Made by a program: the position numbers and the translations under genes. A DNA stretch of 64,000 nt. It comes from Tenggerimyces sp963762635. GTDB taxonomy: Bacteria > Actinomycetota > Actinomycetes > Propionibacteriales > Actinopolymorphaceae. Positions within the stretch are counted from its first letter, which is position 1; the number at the start of each line of letters is the position of its first letter. Below, one piece after another: positions 1-7,930 of the stretch. The notes beneath the pieces were generated by a model. The model was not told where the DNA came from, made no database searches, and worked only from the letters and a program-made list of their open reading frames with translations. The stretch lies in contig CAVXLQ010000021.1 in assembly GCA_963762635.1 (NCBI GenBank), positions 124,001 through 188,000 on the forward strand, given 5' to 3'.

Positions 1-279
1 GGGCTGCATGGCGGCGCGATGCGGATGACCGAACCGATCGCCGCGTACGACGACATCGTCGGTCCGGTACGCAAGATGCAGGAGGACTTCGACGGCGCCC
101 AGCGCGGCGACCCGGCCAAGGCCGCGCGGGCGATCCTCGCCGCGATCGACGCCGACCAACCACCGCTCCGGCTCGTCCTCGGCAACGACGCGGTCGACGC
201 CGTGGGCGGAGCACTCGAACGCAACCTCGCCGAACTCCGTGCCTGGGAGCCGGTCTCCCGCGACACCGACCTCGACTAG
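1..279 (+). CDS. C-terminal part of a short-chain dehydrogenase/reductase (partial)
   Basis: The frame is open from the first base, so this is the 3' end of a gene that begins upstream of the window; 92 codons remain. The fragment runs from a MTEPIAAYDD segment to a stretch with PPLRLVLGNDAV and ends ELRAWEPVSRDTDLD. This layout is typical of the C-terminal substrate-binding tail of classical SDR oxidoreductases, in which the region after the catalytic YxxxK closes over the substrate. The Rossmann fold and active site lie outside the window, so cofactor and substrate cannot be judged. Its TAG stop overlaps the stop codon of the convergent gene that follows. The ATG at 19 is internal to the protein and not a start. 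Confidence 0.75.
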   Translation, partial: GLHGGAMRMTEPIAAYDDIVGPVRKMQEDFDGAQRGDPAKAARAILAAIDADQPPLRLVLGNDAVDAVGGALERNLAELRAWEPVSRDTDLD

Positions 280-890
280 ACGCGGTCCGCGACTTCCCTG
301 GCCTCTTCGAACAGCCTGTTCGTCAGCTTCTCCAGGTTCTCCGGGGAGCGGTCGTCCACGAGCTCGAGATCGGCCCGGAGGTAGCGCCGCGCGTCATAGA
401 AGGCGTCGATCAGGTCGTCCGCTGCCTCCTTGCTTCCGTTCTCCTGCAGGGAATGGAGGCAGGCGAGCCGCGCGGTATGCAGACGATTTCGCGTGTCCAG
501 CGTCATCAGCAGCCCCGCCTCGCCGTAGAGATGCTCGAACAAGGCATCGGCCGTCTTCTGAAGGAGTTCATTGCTCTGGGGCAGGACCTCATGCCTGTCC
601 GGTGCCGCCTCGACGCCCACGCTGATGACCGCGCCGAGCGTCCGCATGACGGCGCTGTAGGAGGACAAGCGGTGGCGATACTGCTCCAGGTGGAACTGCG
701 TTCTGAGCGCGACTTCCTGGCGGCGTCCTTCGGAGGCGAACTCCCTTTGCCAGTGCTCGGCTTGGCGCTTCAGTTCGGCCTGCTGGGAGTCGAAGGTCCG
801 CCTTCTCTCGACGATGCCGAGGACGGTGGCAACGGTGGCGACCAACGCGGACACGACGGCGATCACGACTGACACCTGCTCGGGAGTCAT
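276..890 (-). CDS. Single-pass membrane protein with cytoplasmic helical domain, unknown function
   Basis: The predicted protein has 204 residues. Residues 5-25 form one hydrophobic segment (VSVVIAVVSALVATVATVLG), followed by an Arg-rich stop-transfer patch and a charged, probably coiled-coil stretch (about 26-65) rich in Glu, Gln and Arg. The remainder is a mostly helical soluble domain ending SPENLEKLTNRLFEEAREVADRV. The ATG at 890 was chosen because a GAGGAGG ribosome site lies 9 bases upstream and because translation further upstream is not hydrophobic or family-like. The gene stands alone and converges on the SDR gene with a 4-base tail overlap. No enzymatic motif was recognised. It resembles the many small anchored coiled-coil proteins of unknown function in actinobacteria. 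Confidence 0.6.
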   Translation of the reverse strand: MTPEQVSVVIAVVSALVATVATVLGIVERRRTFDSQQAELKRQAEHWQREFASEGRRQEVALRTQFHLEQYRHRLSSYSAVMRTLGAVISVGVEAAPDRHEVLPQSNELLQKTADALFEHLYGEAGLLMTLDTRNRLHTARLACLHSLQENGSKEAADDLIDAFYDARRYLRADLELVDDRSPENLEKLTNRLFEEAREVADRV

Positions 891-1004
891 CGGCCTCGCC
901 TCCTCGACGAGCTTAGGTGCCCGCAAGGAGGTTGGCCGGATCTTTACGAAGGTTGGCTCCCCGGCCAGCTGTCGCGAGAGTGGGCGCCCAGAACGATCGA
1001 AGGC

Positions 1005-1937
1005 ATGCAGATCGGCCTCGGCTTCTTCGTTCCGAACGTCCCGGACGCCCTCGCGCTGATCGAACGCGCCGAACGCGCCGGCGTCGCCTCCGTCTGGGCC
1101 GCCATGCCGGTGACGGCGTACGACACCGCGACCGTCCTCGCGGCCGCGCTGGCTCGTACCGAACGGATCGTGGTCGGCACGGCGATCGTGCCCGTGTTCA
1201 CCCGGCACCCGGTCGCTGTCCTCAGCCAGGCGACCGCCCTGGAGGCGATCGCCCCCGGCCGGCTGCGGCTCGGCGTCGGCACCGGCAACCTCGGCGTGAA
1301 CGCGGCGGCGATCGGAGCGCCGGTCGACCGGCCACTGGGGCGGATGCGCGAGTACGTCGAGGTGCTGCGGGAAGGACTGCGCGACGGCAAGGTCCGCTAC
1401 CGCGGCCGCTTCTACTCCGTCGACGCCGACCTAGACGACGCCCCAGCCACCCCCGTCATCCTCGCCGCCCTCGGCCCCAAGGCCTTCGAAGTCGCCGGCG
1501 AAGTCTCCGACGGCGCGATGTCCTGGTACTGCCCACCCGCATATCTGGACGCGGTTGCCCGTCCCGCACTGGCTTCCGGTGCGGCGAAGGCCGGGCGGCC
1601 CACGCCGCCGATCGTGCAACAGGTGGCGGTCGCGATGACCGAGGATCGGGAGGGGGCAAGACAGTGGGCCCGCCCCCAGCTAGTCCCCTTCGTGAACACC
1701 CCCGCCTTCGCCACCATGTTCGCGGCCGCGGGCTATCCACAGGCAGGAGATGGAAGCGTGACGGACGAGCTGATCGACGCCCTGGTGATCGCGGGAACAG
1801 AGGACGAGATCGTCAAAGAGTTGGCAAACAGAGCGCGCGCAGACGAGGTGTTCGCGACGCACGTGCCAGGTCCGGATCCCGAAGGAGAGCTGGACGTCCT
1901 GCTCCGAGCGTTGGCGAAGGCGAACAAGGGCAGGTAA
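1005..1937 (+). CDS. LLM-class F420-dependent oxidoreductase
   Basis: This 310-residue protein begins MQIGLGFFVPN, the usual first beta strand of the luciferase-like monooxygenase TIM barrel. It then shows RTERIVVGTAIVPVFTRHP and the RLRLGVGTGN loop, typical of the F420-dependent branch. The family uses F420 (or flavin) to reduce or oxidise small substrates in the cytoplasm; the substrate cannot be inferred here. Length and motifs are complete for the family. A weak GAAGG precedes the ATG by two bases, so initiation may depend on a short leader. The gene is monocistronic: the upstream gene diverges, and a strong hairpin lies just downstream at 1944-1987. Confidence 0.85.
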   Translation: MQIGLGFFVPNVPDALALIERAERAGVASVWAAMPVTAYDTATVLAAALARTERIVVGTAIVPVFTRHPVAVLSQATALEAIAPGRLRLGVGTGNLGVNAAAIGAPVDRPLGRMREYVEVLREGLRDGKVRYRGRFYSVDADLDDAPATPVILAALGPKAFEVAGEVSDGAMSWYCPPAYLDAVARPALASGAAKAGRPTPPIVQQVAVAMTEDREGARQWARPQLVPFVNTPAFATMFAAAGYPQAGDGSVTDELIDALVIAGTEDEIVKELANRARADEVFATHVPGPDPEGELDVLLRALAKANKGR

Positions 1938-1943
1938 GGCGAG

Positions 1944-1987
1944 TTGTTACACAGATCTCGGCTTAGAGACCGAGATCTGTCTAACAA
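1944..1987. repeat. 18-bp near-perfect inverted repeat (hairpin)
   Basis: The arms 1944-1961 (TTGTTACACAGATCTCGG) and 1970-1987 are reverse complements except for one position, around an 8-base loop. The hairpin begins 7 bases after the stop of the LLM oxidoreductase gene. It lacks a T-tract on either strand. It may be a factor-assisted terminator, or the edge of the structured region that follows. Confidence 0.7.
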
Positions 1988-2082
1988 GTCGCGAGCGTGG
2001 GACGGATGTGACGGCAGGGGCGAGCGGGCAGGAGCGGCGACCGAGGCAGTGGCGGGCGAGCGAGGAGGGTGGCGAACGAGGC

Positions 2083-2264
2083 CGGTGGGGATCGCCGGGG
2101 CCAGGGGTGGGCAGGCGGAGCCTGCCCATGGTGCCTGCTCATTGGCCGCCGAGAGGCTCCATGTCAACGGGTCAGGTCGCGAAGCGACCTGATCTCGCCG
2201 AAGGCGAGACGCGAAGCGCCCTTGACATGGAGGGCGGCCAATACACTCCCGGCGATCCCCACCG
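2083..2264. other. Nested multi-hairpin intergenic element, probable structured RNA or ssDNA element
   Basis: No gene is supported in 1938-2416. Instead the stretch folds as nested inverted repeats. A perfect 17-bp outer pair (2083-2099 with 2248-2264) encloses a perfect 9-bp hairpin with a GGA loop (2108-2128). It also encloses a second long stem made of 2141-2150 with 2233-2242 and 2157-2167 with 2222-2232, with six unpaired bases on one side. That stem closes three small hairpins with GAA triloops (2171-2193, 2194-2208, 2210-2218). Two of the triloops sit in GCGAAGC contexts, a sequence known to form unusually stable single-stranded DNA mini-hairpins. The pairing is read directly from the sequence; the role is unknown. 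Confidence 0.6.
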
Positions 2265-2292
2265 ACCGAGAGAGCAACCCGCACGAGCGAGC

Positions 2293-2325
2293 CAACGCCG
2301 AACAGTTGGCGAGTGGCCGGCGTTG
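2293..2325. repeat. 8-bp inverted repeat in the leader region of the DUF5318 gene
   Basis: CAACGCCG at 2293-2300 pairs with CGGCGTTG at 2318-2325 across a 17-base loop. It lies between the multi-hairpin element and the DUF5318 gene. It may belong to the same structured region. Confidence 0.35.
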
Positions 2326-2403
2326 AGAGGCGTTCCCCCACACGTCTGATGATCTTGTCTTGAGATTCGATCTCGACGGCTGCGCTCGCTTGCCGCAGCA
2401 CGT

Positions 2404-2408
2404 ACGCT
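2404..2408 (+). promoter_or_regulatory. Candidate -10 box (TACGCT, 2403-2408) of the DUF5318 gene
   Basis: TACGCT at 2403-2408 fits the TANNNT actinobacterial -10 and is followed by 8 bases and the ATG at 2417. No ribosome site is present, so a leaderless or nearly leaderless transcript is likely. Confidence 0.4.
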
Positions 2409-2416
2409 TTTGAGCC

Positions 2417-2974
2417 ATGTGGTCCCAGCGGTCGGTCGTCGACTACAGCCTGCAGAGGCGCGCAACCCTGCGCGCGCTGCGGGGCGGGCAGGCGACGGTC
2501 ATGGAGGATGTCTGTGACGCCGACCCCTATCTGCTGCGGGCCGCGAAGTTCCACGGTGAGCCCACCGACCTGGAATGTCCGGTGTGCCGCCGCGAGAAGC
2601 TGACCCATGTCACGTACGTGTTCGGCGATGAGCTCGGCCAGTACTCCGGCAGGATCCGGACGTTGCCCGAGCTGGAAGCGATGGCCAGGCAACACGGTGA
2701 GTTCTCGGTCTATGTTGTCGAGGTCTGCCAGGGCTGCTCCTGGAACTACCTCACGACGTCGTATGTTCTTGGCGACGGTGTGCGAAGGCGACCCCCGCGT
2801 CGGCAGCGCACCGCCGAGGACGAATACTCGAGCAGACCCGGTCGTACGCACGTCACCGGTGCATTTCGGGCACCGTCGGCGGGCTGCGACTGTCACCGTC
2901 GTCTCCTAGCTAGCGGGGAACCACGTGACGCGGACCGACTACTTCGACACCGACCACTACGCGCCCGATCCTGA
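2417..2974 (+). CDS. DUF5318 zinc-ribbon-like protein, with an unusual C-terminal run-on
   Basis: The first ~136 residues match the small actinobacterial DUF5318 family: start MWSQRSVVDY, a C54PVC57 pair, a HVTYVFGDEL segment, and a second pair C104QGC107 followed by SWN. Two CxxC knuckles suggest one bound zinc. The family lies next to penicillin-binding protein genes in many actinomycetes, as here; its role is unknown. Family members normally stop just after an Ala-Glu-Asp-Glu tail. Here the frame reads through for ~49 residues of low-complexity, Arg-rich sequence and overlaps the start of the next gene by 50 bases. A lost stop (TAC instead of TAG/TAA) or a sequence error near 2832 is likely, so the biological 3' end is uncertain. 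Confidence 0.75.
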   Translation: MWSQRSVVDYSLQRRATLRALRGGQATVMEDVCDADPYLLRAAKFHGEPTDLECPVCRREKLTHVTYVFGDELGQYSGRIRTLPELEAMARQHGEFSVYVVEVCQGCSWNYLTTSYVLGDGVRRRPPRRQRTAEDEYSSRPGRTHVTGAFRAPSAGCDCHRRLLASGEPRDADRLLRHRPLRARS

Positions 2975-5174
2975 TGACGGGCGTGGCGGTCGGCGTGGCG
3001 GAAATCGCAAGCGCAAGCGCAAAGGCCTGAGCCTCAAGAAGGTGCTGATCGGGATCGGCTTCACGATCGTGCTCGGTCTCGTCGGCGCCGCCGCGGCGTT
3101 CGCGATCGGGTACGCGATCACCCCCGTGCCCGACGCGAACAAGCTGGTCACCTCGAACACGTCGATCCTCTACTGGGGCGACGGCCAGAAGGTGCTCGGC
3201 ACGTTCTCGGCCCAGAACCGCATCACGGTCCCGCTGGACCAGGTCCCGAAGCACGTTCAGGACGCGGTGCTCGCCGCGGAGAACCGCACGTTCTGGACCG
3301 ACAAGGGCATCTCGCCCACAGGCATCGTCCGGGCCATGTGGGCCTATGCGCGCGGCCGGGAGATCCAGGGCGGCTCGACGATCACCCAGCAGTACGTGAA
3401 GAACTACTACCTCACCCAGGACCGGACCTGGCAGCGCAAGGTCCGCGAGCTGTTCATCACGCTGAAGGTGCAGCGCAGCCTGTCCAAGCAGCAGATCCTG
3501 CAGGACTACCTCAACACGATCTACTTCGGCCGCGGCGCGTACGGCATCCAGGTCGCGTCCCGCGCGTACTTCGGCAAGGACGTCCAGAAGCTCACCCCGC
3601 AGGAGGGCGCGATCATCGCGTCGGTGATCCGGGCGCCCGCTCTGTACGACCCGTCGATCGACAGCTCGAACAAGACCCGGCTCGAGGGGCGGTTCCGGTA
3701 CATCCTCCGCGGCATGGCGGCGATGGGCGACATCCCTGCCGCGACCGCCGAGAAGGCCGGGATGCCGGCGATCAAGACGTCCGCCCGCGACGAGCAGTAC
3801 GACGGACCCGAGGGCTACCTGCTGGTCTCGGCTCGCAAGGAGCTGCTCTCGCTGGGCTTCACCGAGCGTGAGATCGAGGCCGGCGGCCTTCGGGTGCGCA
3901 CCACGTTCGACCCCACGGCCCAGGCGGCCATGGTCGCCGCGTTCAACAAGGGGTTCCCGGACGACGCCGCCAACGTGCACGCCGGCGGAGCGTCGGTTCG
4001 TCCGGGCACCGGCGAGGTCGTCGCGATGTACGGCGGCACCAACTACCTGCGCAGGCAGTTCAACGACGCCACCCAGGCGAAGATCCCGCCAGGCTCCTCG
4101 TTCAAGCCGTTCGCCCTCGCCGCCGCGCTCGAGAAGGGCATCTCGCTGAAGAGCCGGTTCGCGGGCAACAGCCCGTTCGAGGCCGAGGGCGTCAAGGTCA
4201 ACAACGAGGGCGACGAGGACTATGGCCGCACGGTCGACCTGCTCAGGGCGACCGAGGACTCGATCAACACCGCGTACGTCGACCTGACCGTCAACGAGCT
4301 CGGTCCCGACAAGGTCGTCGACTCGGCGATCCGCGCGGGCGTACCGAAGGAGAGCCCGGGCCTGGAGGACAACCCCCAGGTGGCGCTCGGGTCGGCCTCG
4401 GTCAACACGGTCGACATGGCGAACGCGTACGCGACGTTCGCCGCCGGCGGCGAACGGGCGAAGGCCCATCTCATCGCGAAGGTCACGACGCGAACCGGCG
4501 AGGTCGCGTACGAGGCACCGACCGAGGTCAAGCGCGAGTTCAAGGACGACGTCGTCCGCGACGTGACGTACGCGCTCTCCCAGGTCGTCGAGAAGGGATC
4601 GGGCAAGCGGGCGCAGGACCTCGACCGGCCGGCGGCCGGGAAGACGGGAACCCACGAAGGCCTCACCGCCTGGTTCGTCGGGTTCACGCCGCAGCTCTCG
4701 ACCGCCGTCGGCTTCTACCGCGAGGGCAACGGCGGCCTCGAGTCGCTCGACGGTGTGGGCGGCCTGGACCAGTTCACCGGCGGCCGGTATCCGGCGCAGA
4801 TCTGGACCGCGTACATGAAGGCGGCGCTGGAGGGTCAGCCGGTCCAGGGGTTCGACAAGCCGGCGTGGATCGGCAAGACCGTCAACCCCAAGCCGAAGCC
4901 CACCCGGACGGGACAGAGCTCGCCGAACCCGGAGCCGTCAAGGGAGCCGACGAAGGAACCCACCAAGGAGCCGACCCGGGAGCCGGACCCGGATCCGTCT
5001 CCGTCGGATCCGCCGCCGACCCAGGATCCCGACCCCGATCCCGAGCCGTCGGATCCCCCGCCGACCCAGGATCCCGACCCCGATCCGGGCCCGACGAAGA
5101 AGCCGCCGACCAAGGCGCCGAGCCCGCCGCCGGACGATGACGGCAACCCGTCACCAGATGACGGCGCGCCGTAA
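2925..5174 (+). CDS. Class A penicillin-binding protein (bifunctional transglycosylase/transpeptidase)
   Basis: This enzyme polymerises lipid II and cross-links peptidoglycan at the outer face of the membrane. The 749-residue protein has a basic cytoplasmic tail (1-39), one TM segment (about 40-66), and a GT51 domain with the catalytic E119 in AAENRTFW, then GGSTITQQYVKN and NTIYFGRGAYGIQ. The transpeptidase domain carries the SxxK nucleophile S391SFK394, SIN at 446-448 and KTGT at about 573. The last ~100 residues are a Pro/Asp/Glu/Lys-rich tail with tandem repeats, probably threading the wall. The GTG at 2925 follows a GGGGAA site and gives the expected basic N-terminus. Two membrane glycosyltransferase genes follow on the same strand, a common actinomycete arrangement. 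Confidence 0.93.
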   Translation: MTRTDYFDTDHYAPDPDDGRGGRRGGNRKRKRKGLSLKKVLIGIGFTIVLGLVGAAAAFAIGYAITPVPDANKLVTSNTSILYWGDGQKVLGTFSAQNRITVPLDQVPKHVQDAVLAAENRTFWTDKGISPTGIVRAMWAYARGREIQGGSTITQQYVKNYYLTQDRTWQRKVRELFITLKVQRSLSKQQILQDYLNTIYFGRGAYGIQVASRAYFGKDVQKLTPQEGAIIASVIRAPALYDPSIDSSNKTRLEGRFRYILRGMAAMGDIPAATAEKAGMPAIKTSARDEQYDGPEGYLLVSARKELLSLGFTEREIEAGGLRVRTTFDPTAQAAMVAAFNKGFPDDAANVHAGGASVRPGTGEVVAMYGGTNYLRRQFNDATQAKIPPGSSFKPFALAAALEKGISLKSRFAGNSPFEAEGVKVNNEGDEDYGRTVDLLRATEDSINTAYVDLTVNELGPDKVVDSAIRAGVPKESPGLEDNPQVALGSASVNTVDMANAYATFAAGGERAKAHLIAKVTTRTGEVAYEAPTEVKREFKDDVVRDVTYALSQVVEKGSGKRAQDLDRPAAGKTGTHEGLTAWFVGFTPQLSTAVGFYREGNGGLESLDGVGGLDQFTGGRYPAQIWTAYMKAALEGQPVQGFDKPAWIGKTVNPKPKPTRTGQSSPNPEPSREPTKEPTKEPTREPDPDPSPSDPPPTQDPDPDPEPSDPPPTQDPDPDPGPTKKPPTKAPSPPPDDDGNPSPDDGAP
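5001..5090 (+). repeat. Two tandem 45-bp repeats in the PBP tail
   Basis: Units at 5001-5045 and 5046-5090 are nearly identical and encode Ser-Asp-Pro-Pro-Pro-Thr-Gln-(Asp-Pro)n repeats of the wall-spanning tail. The array may vary in length between strains. Confidence 0.7.
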
Positions 5175-5247
5175 CCTCGCCGAGGGCCGTACGGCAGCAT
5201 GGTTCCCTCGATCCGGGGGAGCAGGCTGATGGCTTGGGGGCGTGTGA

Positions 5248-6705
5248 GTGGGTAGTGAAGGGCGAACCGTGCTGAGCAAGGCGATGGGCACGGTCCTGAA
5301 CACGAGCCAGTCGCGAGAGGACCCGATCGCCCGGATGGCGACGTCGTGGCTGGGCGGTCCGATCGGCGTACACGCGCGGATCGGCGTCTCCCGCTGGTCG
5401 CCGATCGTGGTGATGTTCCTCGTCACCACCGCGATGTTCGTGATCGGCCTGGTCGAGAAGGCGCCCTGCCACAGCGAGGGCTGGTCGCGCCAGTCGCAGG
5501 TGTCGTTCACACATCTTTGCTACAGCGACATGGCGCACCTGTACCGCGAGCGCGGCTTCGCCCAGGGCAACATCGCGTACCTCGACCGCGGCAACTACCC
5601 GAGCCTCGAGTACCCAGTTCTCACCGGCGGGATCATGCAGCTCGCCGCGACGATCACGCACTGGCTCGGCAACGGCGACGCGGTGCGCGACGGCGTGCTG
5701 TTCTTCGACGTGAACGTCGTCTTCATGTTCCTGTTCGGCCTGCTCACCGTGTGGGCGGTGAGCAAGGTGGTGCCGGATCGGCCGTACGACGGGCTGTTCA
5801 TCGCCGCCGCGCCGATCCTCGCGCTGTCCGCCACGATCAACTGGGACCTGGTCGCGATCGGGCTGACCGCGTTGGCGTTGCTCGCCTGGTCACGCCGACA
5901 TCCGATGCTCGCCGGCTGTCTGATCGGACTCGGGGTGGCGGCGAAGTTCTTCCCGTTACTGCTGTTCGGCCCCTTGCTCCTGCTCGCGCTCCGGTCGGGA
6001 CAGCTACGGATCTGGTTCGGCGCGCTGCTGTCCGGGCTCGCGACCTGGCTGATCGTCAATCTGCCGATCATGCTGTTCGCGACGCAGAGCTGGCTGCACT
6101 TCTGGTCGTTCAACAAGTCGCGCGGCGCCGACTACGGCTCGCTCTGGTACGTGTTCGCGCTGTCGGGCACCCGGGTACCGCACGTCAACGTGATCTCGTT
6201 CATCCTGTTCGGCCTTGCCTGCTTGGGCATTGGCATCCTCGCGATCAGGGCGCACCGCCGGCCGCGGCTGGCGCAGCTCGCGTTCCTCACCGTCGTGGCG
6301 TTCCTCATCTTCAACAAGGTGGTGGCGCCGCAGTACGCGTTGTGGTTGCTGCCGCTCCTCGCGCTCGCCCGGCCACGCTGGCGGGACTGGCTGATCTGGC
6401 AGTCGGCCGAGGTCTTCTACTGGGCCGCGATCTGGCTGCATCTCGGGCAGCAGCTCTCGCCGGCCGCGCCGAACGCGCCGGATCGCCTGTACTGGCTCGC
6501 GGTTCTCGCCCGGCTCGGCGCGATGGTCTACCTGGCCGTGGTGGTGATCCGCGACATCCTGCATCCGGTCAACGACCCGCTCCGTCGTGACGGGGTCAGC
6601 GACGATCCCGGCGGCGGAACGTTCGACCACGCGCCCGACAAGGCCTGGGTGCGCCGGATGAACCGCGCGCGGCAGGCACGCGTACGAGAAGGCGCCGTCG
6701 CATGA
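5248..6705 (+). CDS. GT87-like polytopic membrane glycosyltransferase
   Basis: The 485-residue protein has a ~45-residue soluble N-terminus, then about ten hydrophobic segments. A large first extracytoplasmic loop holds conserved DMAHLYRERGF and YPSLEYPVLTGG motifs, the hallmark of the GT-C fold GT87/DUF2029 family. These enzymes transfer mannose (or another sugar) from a polyprenyl-phosphate donor on the outer face of the membrane. The gene lies 73 bases after the PBP gene and overlaps the next glycosyltransferase by ATGA, so the two glycosyltransferases are probably co-translated. The GTG at 5248 was used. The GTG at 5269 is a real alternative because GAAGGG lies six bases before it. Acceptor glycan is unknown. 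Confidence 0.85.
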   Translation: MGSEGRTVLSKAMGTVLNTSQSREDPIARMATSWLGGPIGVHARIGVSRWSPIVVMFLVTTAMFVIGLVEKAPCHSEGWSRQSQVSFTHLCYSDMAHLYRERGFAQGNIAYLDRGNYPSLEYPVLTGGIMQLAATITHWLGNGDAVRDGVLFFDVNVVFMFLFGLLTVWAVSKVVPDRPYDGLFIAAAPILALSATINWDLVAIGLTALALLAWSRRHPMLAGCLIGLGVAAKFFPLLLFGPLLLLALRSGQLRIWFGALLSGLATWLIVNLPIMLFATQSWLHFWSFNKSRGADYGSLWYVFALSGTRVPHVNVISFILFGLACLGIGILAIRAHRRPRLAQLAFLTVVAFLIFNKVVAPQYALWLLPLLALARPRWRDWLIWQSAEVFYWAAIWLHLGQQLSPAAPNAPDRLYWLAVLARLGAMVYLAVVVIRDILHPVNDPLRRDGVSDDPGGGTFDHAPDKAWVRRMNRARQARVREGAVA

Positions 6706-7898
6706 CGACCCGCCGGGTGGACGATCCCGACGAGGCGGTCGCGGAGCCGGCGCGGTTGCCGTTCCTCGACCGGTTCATCGTCGCCACCCGGCTCCGCCCG
6801 CTCGACGTCGAGGTGCTCGGCTGGTGGCTGCTCACTCGGCTCGGCGTGTTCGTGATCTCGATGAGCGCGCCGTGGCTGTTCGCCGGTGACGGCGCCCCGG
6901 CCGCATGGCTGGACCGGTGGCGGCAGTGGGACGTCGTGCACTTCGAGAGCATCGCGATCAAGGGCTACTTCGGCGGGGCGCCGCAGTTGGAGGCGTTCTT
7001 CCCGGGGTTGCCGATGGTGCTCCGGGCCGGTCACGCGATCGGGCTGCCGACGATGCTCGTCGGTCTGTTGGTGTCGTTGATCGCCGGCGGCGTCGCGGCC
7101 GTGGCGCTGGCCCGGTTGGCCGACTCGGAGTTCGGTGGCGGCGCTGGGCGGATGGCGGCGCTCGCGTGGATGATCGCTCCACCGGCCGTGTTCCTGGCGG
7201 CGCCGTACACGGAGGCCCTGTTCCTCGGCTTCGCGATCCCGGCCTGGCTGTGCGCGCGCCAGGGCCAATGGCTCTCCGCGGCGTTGTTGGCGGCAGGCGC
7301 TTCGACTGTTCGGGTTTCGGGGATCTTCCTGATCATCGCCCTGGGCGTCGAGTTCCTGACCTCCGGCCGGCGCCGATCGTGGTTCCAGGTGCTCTGGCTG
7401 GCGATTCCGACGATCCCGGTGCTCGCGTACATGCTCTATCTGAAGTCGGCGACTGGCGACTGGCTGGCCTGGTACAACGCGCAGGCGAAGGGTTGGTACC
7501 GCGGTTTCACCAACCCGATCGACTCGTTCATCAACACCTGGAACGTGGCGATTGGCAAGACAGTGTTCGACGTGCCGGGCTCGGTGCAGGCCAACTTCGA
7601 GTGGATGTACCGGGCCGAGCTCGTCGCGATGCTGGTCGGCGTCGTGTTGACGATCGCGCTGCTGTCGTACCGGCGCTGGGGCGAGGCGACCTGGGTGGGC
7701 ATCCAGGTGGTGGCGTTCGCGACCTCGTACTGGTTCTTCTCGGTGCCGCGCGCGTTGCTGATCTGGTTCCCGCTGTGGCTGCTGCTCGCCGCGATCGCGA
7801 CCCGGCGGAAATGGGTCTGGCGCGCGTACCTGGTGATCTCCCTGCCGCTGTGCGGTGTGTGGGCCGCCGCCTATCTGGTCGGCAAATGGAGCGGGTAG
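6702..7898 (+). CDS. PIG-V-like polytopic mannosyltransferase
   Basis: The 398-residue protein has a short soluble N-terminus and about nine TM segments. After the first TM there is a luminal-type loop with RWRQWDVVHFESIA and EAFFPGLPMVLR, matching the PIG-V/GT76-type mannosyltransferases used in actinobacteria for polyprenyl-phosphate-mannose-dependent glycan assembly. The ATG overlaps the stop of the GT87-like gene by four bases, so the pair likely acts on the same surface glycan. The TAG stop at 7896-7898 is also the first half of a TAGCGT box that may drive the next gene. The assignment to a mannosyltransferase-like GT-C is secure; donor and acceptor are not. Confidence 0.78.
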   Translation: MTTRRVDDPDEAVAEPARLPFLDRFIVATRLRPLDVEVLGWWLLTRLGVFVISMSAPWLFAGDGAPAAWLDRWRQWDVVHFESIAIKGYFGGAPQLEAFFPGLPMVLRAGHAIGLPTMLVGLLVSLIAGGVAAVALARLADSEFGGGAGRMAALAWMIAPPAVFLAAPYTEALFLGFAIPAWLCARQGQWLSAALLAAGASTVRVSGIFLIIALGVEFLTSGRRRSWFQVLWLAIPTIPVLAYMLYLKSATGDWLAWYNAQAKGWYRGFTNPIDSFINTWNVAIGKTVFDVPGSVQANFEWMYRAELVAMLVGVVLTIALLSYRRWGEATWVGIQVVAFATSYWFFSVPRALLIWFPLWLLLAAIATRRKWVWRAYLVISLPLCGVWAAAYLVGKWSG

Positions 7899-7901
7899 CG
7901 T
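7896..7901 (+). promoter_or_regulatory. -10 box TAGCGT overlapping a stop codon
   Basis: TAGCGT begins with the TAG stop of the preceding glycosyltransferase. A transcript starting about 7 bases later would have a ~23-base leader with GAGGGGA before the ATG at 7931. No recognisable -35 was seen. Confidence 0.4.
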
Positions 7902-7930
7902 GGCCCGGGTCCACTGACTGAGGGGAAGCG

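Noticed and set aside
2910..4655. 581-codon open frame on the minus strand
   Set aside because: Antisense shadow of the PBP gene; Arg/Leu/Val-rich translation without domain features, typical of high-GC third-position bias.
5001..5090. CRISPR-like or regulatory tandem repeats
   Set aside because: The repeats are in frame within the Pro-rich tail of the PBP and have no spacers.
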